In this document: one piece after another, positions 12,101-24,000 of the stretch | How positions within the stretch are numbered: the first letter of the stretch is position 1 | How the letters are laid out: each line of letters opens with the position of its first letter | From: Owenia fusiformis | Lineage: Eukaryota; Annelida; Polychaeta; Sabellida; Oweniidae | NCBI GenBank assembly: GCA_903813345.2 | Contig: CAIIXF020000002.1 | Coordinates: 8,765,555 to 8,825,554 of the forward strand | DNA length: 60,000 bases | Reading direction: 5' to 3' | Made by a program: the position numbers and the translations under genes | The notes under the pieces: model-generated | What the model was told of the DNA's origin: nothing | Databases searched by the model: none | Seen by the model: the letters and a program-made list of their open reading frames with translations, nothing else

Positions 12101-15100
12101 CTTGTCCAACATGCAATATTATCCTATCAATGTATAATACTTCAATCCGACCGTAAACATAAATACATGTAAAAATAATGTGAACTTTAATGATAAGCAA
12201 GTTAATCGTAAACGAAATACCATCCACTGAATATGTTTGAATGTTAGCCCTGTAGTCAATTTATTATTTACGTTGTCTAAAAATATATTTCGAAGGACTG
12301 ATACCTGGATACCGAATGAATGTTTACACGCTAACCCATGATGCGTTCATAATTGCGAGGAAAAGATAAATCATCTGTCTGACTCTATATCATGATATCG
12401 ACGAATATAACTGTCTTCATATTCGATGTGAGGGGGATTGTAGGGGGGGGGGCGGGTGGTGGGGGGGGGCGGGTGCTCGTAATTGATACTATATACATCT
12501 CCAAAATAGACGTTTTCCGTAAACTATTTTGTTTCAGGTGAAATTTGATTTCCGATATATAATCCAGCTAAAATATTTTGGCTGAAAATCTGTTTTGTTT
12601 TTATATGACTGTTCCCCCAAAACCTTTTTTTACTTTTATAAATAAATAAAACTATCAATTATAGACAACATTAATAAAAAGATTTAACTTGCTCTGACCA
12701 TGGGCTTTCAATATTGAATGCCCATGCTCTGGCCTAATAATATTACGATACACTGTACACGCCGTTATCATCCCAAGGTTTCATCAATGCAAATGATGAA
12801 ATGATTGCCCTGTCTATTTTTACATTAACAAAAAATGCATGTACTATGGATGTAGTTTCCCACTGCCGTGGGCAAAGGTATAACGACTGTTGATAACAAT
12901 CTGTTTGCATATATCAAATATTTTAAATATCGTGGGACACTCTCGTACAAACGATTGGTACATGTAAGTTGGACAAAACATCATGTTATCCAATCTGAAT
13001 TGGGAATCAATATTATGCTTTGGATAGGGAGTGTATATTCAATAATTTCAATAATGCTTTTGTTTTCAGCTGAAGGATAGGTTCAGATATGCCGCCAGAA
13101 TGGCACTGATGCTTTGTAAGGCGTTTATGTTTAGAAAAAAGTGAGTACTTTCAAGGTTCAAGGTATTATAAAAAACATACTTTATTGAACTTAATTGAAT
13201 TCGTTTTGTTTTTATGGGTCTCATGTTCTTTCTTGTCATTGGTATTTTTGTTAAAATTCTGTTGTACTTTTAGTCAATTCTAGAAAAGGGGTACACGACT
13301 AAAAGTAATCGTCTATTAGCCTATTTCTGTCAAAACGTTTATAAAAACGCTTTTTGGAATTGTTGAACTAAAACTTCGCTTAAGGCTAAATGTTATCAGA
13401 TTCATCATTTTATGAACGTTCTGAATATTAATTGTATTTTATCCCGATGAAATCCAAAAAGGCCCCATATACTAATATTCGGATGATTGCACGTGGCCTT
13501 TAATGGTTTTATTTCCTGAACCCAATCTCTATTGTCTTAATGTGATCCACAAACGTACAGATTTTTGCAAATAAATACGGCCTCCATTAAGTGGTCATTA
13601 AAAACTCTGAGAACTATTTTTCCCATAGGTTCTTGTCCGATATATAGATGGCAGCACCAACAGAATCCAGTATTAGAGAATATTTATAAATAAACACAGA
13701 TCTATTACCATGTCATCTTTATTTAAAAATTATTTCTATCGACCTTTGCCTATGATTTTTCGATAATATCGTATACCATTCGAAAGATTTTTCGCACACA
13801 AATTGTTAGATACTAGTATACTTTTCATCACATTCATACCAGAACCGTGTGAAATCCCAGTGTCCCACTTCGTGACATTGATATTTATTTATTCATTTAT
13901 TCATTCAACTTTTCAGTTATTACATTGCCGAGAAAGCAGGGGTGCCAGGAAAGACAAAGACGCAGAATGAGACAATAACAGAGGGGATGGCCAAACTCCG
14001 ATCTAGCAAGGCAAGCGTAAGTAAATTGTCATTTTTTGCTTTCTCCTTCGTTATAGTTTCCTAGTTTAGCTTCGCAGGGGTTCTTTGAATAAGGTATAAT
14101 CATTAGATTTTATGTCACTACCAGAAGTGATAAGTGATGCCATATTGTTAAAGTATCCATTGTTTCGGCGGTTGGTGTTGGGCGGCCAGAGTTCGACATA
14201 TGTACAAAATGGCAGGTGGTGATATTTTGCACGGTAATGCCTTGTTTGTTGCTAGCATTTTGTCACATTTTAAACCGATTCCATGACTACTTCTTTGGCC
14301 ATTCAAATCTGATTGGACCCAACACCCCCGGGCCAACACCGTGTGTTAATTTGTCCCACTCAGACTATAGTAATTGTTACTAGTCAATCTCATACAATTT
14401 GCTCAGGGATTCTCTTAAAAGAGAACGTCGAAGCAGAGAGTGAAATGTATAATACTAAACACTTGGCATTTCTTTAAGTTTTACTGTAATTTTCCGCTTT
14501 AGGTTGGGCAGGAGGATACCTTCATCCATAGTGGCTAGCATTTTCTCATATTCAAATTCCATTGACCATTACAATCGTATTGGTCCCAACACCCCCGGGC
14601 CAACTCAGACTATAGTAATAACTAGTCAATCTCTTGCAATCAGCTCCGCGAATCTCTTTAAAAGAGAGAGCGAAGCAGAGAGTGGACTGTATACCTTAAA
14701 CACTTGGCATTTTTAAAGTTTTACTGTAATTTTCTGCTTTAGGTTGGGCAGGAGATGGAATGGGCATTAACGACCCAACCAGAGTTTAGGTCAAACAAGC
14801 AGCATGCGAAAGCAATGTGGATGCTAAGAGCAACTAAAGCTTTCAAAAGCCTCTTTCCGGCTGAAATGGAAGGAGAACTGGGACGACTATTGGCATATGA
14901 GAGGTACATAACAGTCTGTAACATTCCGTCTGTACAATTAATCCATCTAATCAGAAATTGATTTTAAAGAAATACACTTGTATCACTGAAAAAATTGTAT
15001 TTGTTCCTTGTCTTTGAATCTTATCGAATAGTCGGAGTAGTGTTAATGAGGTTTTTATAAATATAGAAATCACTGCATAGCACCGTGTGTTGTATACACA

Positions 15101-18100
15101 ATACATGTCATCATTTGTCGAAGTATCAACGCTTGCATATATAAATTAATACAAAGTGTGACAATTTGTTACAGACACAAAACGTAACGATAGTAAATTT
15201 ATTAATTGTCCCTTTTGGAAGGGAGAACAAATACAAGACATCTTCATATTTTTTTTACTTACATTAGGTATGACGATGGTAGGATAATTGCCAAGCAAGG
15301 TGTTCCTCCGCAGAGGTTCTATTACTTTCTCACTGGTCGAGGTAAGTTGACTTTACTTTCGTATCAAATCAGTACCAGAGCCATATCCAATCTGGGCCAT
15401 GATTCCGTAATTAAGAATCAACTGCTTCCCATTTCACTTTCAATTCACAGTTACCAGCACTTCCTTTTTAAACATTTTTGAAATAAAGTTGTGTCTGAAC
15501 GTAAAGGACGGTCCATTTTAAAGTTTATTGTGTGATCCCACAACCAGTCACTGACGTAAGCCAGCCCCTGTGGCCTAATGGATAAGGCATCGGTCTCCTA
15601 AACCGGGGATTCTGGGTTCGAGTCCCAGCAGGGGTGCTTCGATTTTGCAAAATGAACTGAAACCTTTTTCATGGATCGGAAATATTAGCACCTCTTGAAT
15701 TTTCTGAACAGGAAACAGCAAACTTTTTTTTCATTAAGGCTAACGGATGTACTATCATCCTAGACATCATCCCCCTAAGTAGGTGTCCAGATTCCATACA
15801 CCTTCAGATATTCTGGATCTTAAAGCCCTGTGATCAGAGGATGACCAGACATGTTTTATGGATTATTTATTAATTATGTACTGATCGAAATGAAAAAATA
15901 AACAGGTATTCATCTTTACCAGGATCTTTACAAGACAATTCCTTAACTGGTCATAAGACTTTCTTTTTAGACCTATTTGTTGGCTCTTATACCTTGTTAT
16001 GGCAACTATAAAATATGAGTATATACAGTACATATATTATATGATACATACTATATACATGTACCTAATTACATAATGTACATCCTATGTTAATTTTTTT
16101 ACAGTGAACAAAATGAGGCATTACAAACTAAACAATGGTGTAGTGACAAAGGCTATGGGTCATCTCGGAAAAGGGATGACAACTGATGTAAGTAGCCTGT
16201 ATTTCAAGGGTGTTCGGTTGGAAAGAAAGTGTACAAACTGTCAGAAGCAAATACAAATCATTACATTGTTCCTTTTTTGAAAAGAAATTGAGATACTGTT
16301 TATTTTACTTTATTTAGAAGTTATTGATTATCTAAGATAAAAATATCCAAATTCATGTTTTAATTTATTTGAAAGATTCAAAATCCAATGCTCAGAGAAT
16401 CGAACCCCCAGTATCTCAATCGGATCGATCTGAGTGCTTTGTACAACAGTTAAAAACACAGCTTTATAATATCTGTAAAATTGACAATTCGGTTGATTTA
16501 GGCTGAAGAGATGGAGAGAGAATGGCGTCTTGAGTATGATCTTGTGTGCAAGGGACCCGTTGAAGTTCTAATCTTAGATAAAGAGGTAACTGCCGATTTG
16601 TTATAATTCTTTATACAATATACAGGGTGTTCCATATGTATGCAACCCCCATACACTCATACATAAAGCATTGCCACCCTATCATGTCATATATTATCTT
16701 ATGGGGAGTTCTTATGAAACACCCTGTACTTTTACTTCGAAATGCATATACCTACTTCTATTTCTATTTATTTAAGATGCAACAGGCATATTTGCCCATT
16801 ATGCAAATTTCAATACATACATTTATATAAAATATTAATATTGAATTATCTATGAGTGTAAAAAGACACTAAAATAGTTAATGTAAAATGCTTTAAGTTG
16901 ACTAGAGCTAATGGTAAAATAAGTTATAAGTAAAAATTGTCCTTTTTATATACATGAACTGACCTGCAGGTATCTACATATTTATATCACGTCGCTATCA
17001 TTTGATACTATAACGTTACCCAATTAGAAAGAACAACATTTAACAATGCGGTTGGTGGCTCAATTTGCATGTATTAACTTTTCACAAATAATAAATTACA
17101 TTGTATACATATATTTTACAAAATACATGTATATAGTCAAATACAAAAACAATATTATGTAATGTTATATAATATGGGGCTAAAAACATCCATTGTAAAG
17201 CGACCCCCATCCTTTGGCCTAAAAGTGGCCCAAGCTCACTTGGACGTGCTCAGAATGTTCAGATTGCATGATTTTGAAAGGACGGCCGGGCCCACATGTA
17301 CGTGTTGCAGTGTAGCGTAAATGCACAATTTTCTTGGATAGCCTGTTTGATGCTAATCTTCGTACTATGTATTTGATTTCAATATTCTTTTCTGCTTTCA
17401 GTCATTTATGTACCTATTAAACACAACACAAGGCCCTCCCATAGATTTTCTCAGAACCATTGACCTTTTCCAAGAGTTTCCTGTTGAGGAATTCCGCTGC
17501 AATCTCGACACAATAGAATGCAGATACCACGCGCCCAATAAAATGGTAGTTAAGGACGCCAACAGGACGCCATGGTTACACATAGTTAAATCGGTATGTG
17601 GCATATGAAACCATTAAGTTTGAATCACAAACGATACCTGTATCAATATATTCGTTAAAATATTTATAAATAAAGGAGGGCGAGTTGTTTGTAGAATGAA
17701 TCGGGGGATTTTTTTCATGAATTTCGCTTATGTTTTTCATCCAAAAAACATCAATGCACTTTAAAACATTTTGTTTACTTTAAGATTACACCATGTAATC
17801 CAAAAATATATTTCTCATTTTCAAAGATAATCCATGGATTAACACCCAGGTATTTTTATTTTTCAATCTTCAGAGGGCTGGGAATCAATGATGCTCAACG
17901 CTTTTGAATACAATAAATGCTGTTTTAAATAGGTTTTACGTATGCCAATAATTTCTCAAATTATGTAAGCTGAATGCATTCCTTAATCCCTAGAATGCCT
18001 ATCATAATAACATTCTTTTGTCTTGGCCACTTAATATGTTTTGTTGCTGCCTGATCATCAAATCAAATTGTTGTTATTTAAAGATGTCAGTCAAATCTGG

Positions 18101-21057
18101 TGAAACAGCACAACATTTACCTAAATAGCACGAGTACATATTATGTAACTCATCCATAATATTTCATGCATCAGGTATTAAGGCTTAGGGGATTAACTTT
18201 TACACATAAACTGAACTGACAGATGTGTATGCTTACATGTACAACTTCCAGGATTGTAAGAATTCAAAACTTGTTGATAGCCATATTTTCCTGAATGTGA
18301 CATCGAGATATTATGGCATTTATGAGTGGTAAAACATGAAAAAAAGCATTTTCATTTAAAATTAGCATATGATTTGAATTGATGCCAATAAATGTATTAG
18401 TTAACTGTATCCGTTTTACATCCATTGCAGTTGGCTACATTATAAGACAAGGCATTCACATGCAAAATGTCAACACCTGCCATTTGTTACAGACACCAAC
18501 TGCCAAACACCAACTGCCAAATGATAAACACCAACCACTGAACACCGTCCACAAAAAAGTTTGAGACCATAACAATATGTCACCACTTGTGGTGGTGACA
18601 TAAAAATGATCATGGAAAATTGTATTTTTTTTAAAAAGTAGGAACTTCTGAGGTTATTAGAAAATTGGAAGACAAGGAAGGATTCTGGGAAGGATATTAG
18701 GGTTATAAATTGCAATGAAACTAAAACAAAACATTCTTTTTCTCAAATATCACAGTGTATATTCAAATCACAAATACAATATCATACAATTACAATTAGG
18801 GTCTAGTGCACTTTCCATTATGATATCCCCATGAACAAAATGAATCATTTTTAGGTGTAACATAAAGAATTCAATGTCACATAATACTGTGGAAAATATT
18901 TGGGCGTTTGGACCCACATGGGCTGAGGTTGAGGTCATTTAGTTCAGCAAGGGTGTATTGACTTGCCATTGAATGGGCTCCATTGACTTAACATGTGGAT
19001 ATCATCAATTCCAATAGAGGCCATTGGTTTCTATTGATTTTCACAAAAATACCTAAAATACACTATGACCTGAATCGATTGCAAATTAAATAATTTCACA
19101 GTATGACACAAATGGTATATCACATCAGATGTGCAAATATAAAGTTTGCAATCGATTCAGGTCATACTTCAAATTAAAAGATTATACATTTTTTCCATCA
19201 TTTTTTCCTACAAAATGGCTATAGAAAAATGCTTCAAAAGCAACTTTTATACTAATGAAATCCCATACAACTTTCTAAATCCAAAGATTATACTGTTATG
19301 TTTCATTAATTAATAACATATTTGGATAATATGTTGGGATGTGTAGGATGCAAATGGATTTTGACAGACACAAAAAGACTTCTTGGTTTGGCATCTCTAC
19401 CCCTGTACACTTTATGATTGAATATTGGCCCTAATAAGTGGCCCATTCATCAATACAGTGCTGAATATAGGTCAACAAGATACTAGTGTACATATAAATG
19501 TAATAATACCATTAGCTAGGTCTGAATATTAAACTCCAGCCAAATAGAGCCACCACAATATTCCAACCTTTGTAACCCTTGCAAAAAGATTTTCTTGCAA
19601 TAAAAATGTAAAAATAGCTTAGAGTACTTGTAAGCCAATTTGATTTTAAGGTAGACATGTCTCGATATTTTTCAATAATTTTCATGATTATAAATACCGA
19701 TAATCAATGAAAGGGACAATATTTTCACATTTGTAATTGTATGTGTATGCATGGTCCATGTGTATGTTACCATAATTCTTTATATCCACTTAAAATGTAA
19801 AAAATTTTGCCCAATTTATAAATATCAGATAATTTATTCATCACCAAAATTAGTAAAAATTATCAACATGCAGAACAACCTTAAAGAGTTTAATCTCTCA
19901 CTCAGTCACAATCATGTCAACCAAAACTGTACTCGTGTTACATAATATAGGATTATACAGCTTACCATACGTGTGCAATCTATATAGCATCCACACTGAC
20001 ATCTTTACAGAATCATATATAATTTTTGAATATAAACTAACTCAACCCAATAAGGCGAGTACTAAAGAATTCACTTACCTGCCATCTAAAAATCTGCTTG
20101 GAACTACCATTGGATTACCATTGGATTCCTCCAAGAGAATATTCTAGGGCGCATTCAGCTTACATAATTTGAGAAATTAATGGCATATGTAAAACCTATT
20201 TAAAACAGCATTTATCATATTCAAAAGCGTTGAGCATCAATGATTCCCAGCCCTCTGAAGTTTGAAAAATAAAAATACCTGGGTGTTAATCCATGGATTA
20301 TCTTTGAAAACGAGAAATATATTTTTGGATTACATGGTGTAATCTTAAAGTAAACAAAATGTTTTAAAGTGTATTGATGTTTTTTGGATGAAAAACATAA
20401 GCGAAATTCATGAAAAAAATCCCCCGATTCATTCTACAAACAACTCGCCCTCCTTTTGCTAGATGTGTTGAATAGTATCTAATCAGTAAATTTGATAGCT
20501 AATTCGATTAAATGACTTTTTTTTATTCATTTTAGGGGTTTGTTAAAGTGATACGAATACAAAATGTGATAGATACAAGACAGGACAATCTATTTGACAC
20601 CCAGAATGAACAAGAAATGGGCAGTGGAAAATCCTTTAGTCATGCCGATGGTTGGTTAATTGTACAAAACACCTATATTCAAAATTCCTTCAATGATATG
20701 CAGGATGGCCCAAAATGGGTTTACTGTAAAAGATTGTTGAACGTATAAACCTACTTTTGCGCCACCTTGTATAATTCTATTCCTATATAATTTAGTTTGA
20801 GGATGGCCAAACAACTGATAACTCTACAGTGTGCATTATATATATTCAAATCTTTTGTTTATTAATGACTAAAACTGCCTCTAGAAATACAAAAATGAGA
20901 ATAAGTCAGAACCTGTTTCACACCCATCAACAGGCTTTATTACATAGCATTTTTAAATAATCGAACTGTCTTGTTCCACACGCAGTTTTAGCATCTTTTT
21001 TGAAATCTTACTTGATATTCACAATTGTTGTTTTCTAAGCTAACAATCTTTTATCTT

Positions 21058-21088
<31 letters not shown>

Positions 21089-24000
21089 TATGATATAGAC
21101 AGTACAATATAGTGCTGGGCTAGGCTAGGCTAGGCTTAAAAGCATTATTAGCCACATCTATCTTTGTTCTTTCAGCAATGTTAGGAGTGATGGCCAAACA
21201 AAAGAAAATGAAAACAATGCTTAGTCTCCCAGAGGTATATGCAATTCGAAATAATTCATTTAGATAAATTATGTTATTTATTTAGTGCTAATTATGATGA
21301 CTTCATACTGTGGAATAGCCTTTTGCCATGGTAATAATATTCACTGTAAACTGTCCGAGGGGTGTTTGAAATTATTTCCTTAGGTTATTACTAGCCTGGA
21401 TATTGTTTTTAAGTCGGGTTGTGCTCTCGAATATTTTAATTTATCTTGAATTGATATTTTGTATTGGTATTTGGTATTTTCGCATTTGCCACCTGTGCTG
21501 TATATTAAAGCATAAAATAAACCGTGTGGGCAATTTATGTATCAGAAACTATACGTGTTTTAATTCATTTACCAGCATTGAGTATTATGAAACAAACATG
21601 AAAACGTACACGTTATTATTTTCAGATATCTACCATTAAAGATAATAATATTGTGTCAAATCCTTATGGAAGTACACTCGGGCTTGATGTGCCAAATCTT
21701 CAAAATGACCAAAAAGTTCATAGAAAACACAAGAGAAATAAAAGTGATAACATGATACCTAAAAAACTATCTAGAATAGAGCAATTACGGAAGCTGACAA
21801 CAATACAGGTAGGTACAAGTCGAAGTGGTTTTATGTTGGGTAGGCCTACACAGGGATATATGCCGAGTACTAAAATAGTACTTATAGCATTTAAACCATA
21901 ATTGAGTACTCCTTCTAGTAACTTTTTTGCACTAAATGGGCATTTATGACATGAGTACTGATTTATTGGATATTTTAGTACTAAATGAGTACTCATATGA
22001 CGAGTGATAATATAGCAGTAATTTTATTGTGCTCTTGAGTGCACTTGTGCTAATTTAGTACTAATTTTGTACTAATTGAGTATTCATATATCATATGCAA
22101 AGAAGGTCGCCCTAACAACAATGCCCATATTTTAACTATTTTGTACAACTTTTGTATTTGCTATAGTAATCCTAGTGCCCAGATACTATCATAGCGTATT
22201 GATCATGAATTAATTTCAAATATTGATATTTATAATATAAACCTTTAAGTCTACCAGAAACGTTATTATATTAGGGGCTTTGACAAAGTTTTTATATATT
22301 TTTATATATTGATCATGAATTAATTTCAAATATTGATATTTATAATATACACCTTTTAGTCTACCAGAAACGTTATTATATTAGGGGCTTTGACAAAGTT
22401 TTTATATATTTTACAGAAGAGTCTACCAGATAAACCACAAACTGCTGAATCTACGTATAGGAAAAGTCCGATGTCACCAATTCAATCTTTGTTGGAACCT
22501 ACCAGATCGAGTCAAACATCAACTCCTAAAGAACAAAGCACATTCCTTGAAAATCCAGCCATTAAGGTGTCGTCTGCTGATGATGTCATGACATCAGCGC
22601 CCTCTATAGTCGATGATATAAACCCACTTTTGGTGATTGATGGTGCCTCACCCAGTCAAACACCTAAGGTATTGAACTATCATTTAATTTTAAAAAGAAT
22701 AAGAGTGGGACTTCATAATATTAAATATCTCGGATTATAATTACGATCATGATGACAGTACACTTTTCCATCATAACTCACAAAGATTTTTTGTTTTAGA
22801 AAAAGCGGAGAAAAGACGTCAACCTTCCTCCAATCATAAACATCCCAACAAAAGAGGACAGATCAAGCGCAGGAGGTTCATTTGAACCACATTCCCTCTG
22901 GTTGACTCGGGAAAAAACGCAGGTGGATGAGGCAATAGCAAAAGTTTATAATGATGAAGACAAGGAAGTTATAACTCACAGAAAGGCATATCTCCAGCTT
23001 GATTTACTCGGGCCCGGTGACGTATTTGTAAGTTTATTCAGATTTGTGATCTTTCATTTTAGTTAATCTCTGTAATACTATATACAATATTCATCTAAAC
23101 TTATCTAAAGTTTTTTGTGTATTGTTCACGTTGTTAATGTCCTAATCATGACCATTCTTATGTTTATTGCTATTCTAAAAACATCTAATATATTAAGCAT
23201 ACATGCATTAAAGATAATAGTTTAGTTTTATAATGTTTATTAAAATTTGTTCTAAACTGTCTGTACGTGCAACTTTACTTGTAAATATTTTAACATAACG
23301 TAATTCACTTTTTAATTCTCTCCCTAACTGAGATGCTGTATTCATCCTAATATCACAATCCTCTGAAACATGTGTACGTGCGCTTCTTCATATCATACAT
23401 TCTCCCAAACATGCTTTACTCTGTTTTACTTCACCTTTCATACATTATCATTATTATTTTACTCACATTTTGATTCATTATCTAACCCTCATGTTCTAAC
23501 TCTGTTTTCAATATTTTATTTTCACTGACAGGGTTTACAAGGAAATATAATCCAACGGTGTCGTGAGGTAACAAAAACGCACGTGTTTCATAGATTTGCT
23601 TCTTTAGTATAGTGCACATTCAACCACGGTGATTTTGTTTAGGGTAGTCAAACACACACATATAGAAGTGTATAGAAATGACACTATTTAATTCAGATAC
23701 TATCACAGGCTGGTACCGAAGGATTTATCCGCTGTGACGGAGCATATTACTTTTAATTTTATGAAAAATAGCATGCTCCGTCACATGTCACAACACGGAG
23801 CAGGTTACTTTTCATTTTATGAAAAATAGCATGCTCCGTCGCACAGCGGACAAATCACTCGACACCAGCTTGTGACTATTTTAAAGTAATTGTACTTTGA
23901 GGGTCAGACGATTTAGAAATGAATGTCTTTACGACGTCTACGATGATAACAATGTCTTTCACGAATGTTCTGGGAATTTATTTTCAATTTCAAATATATT

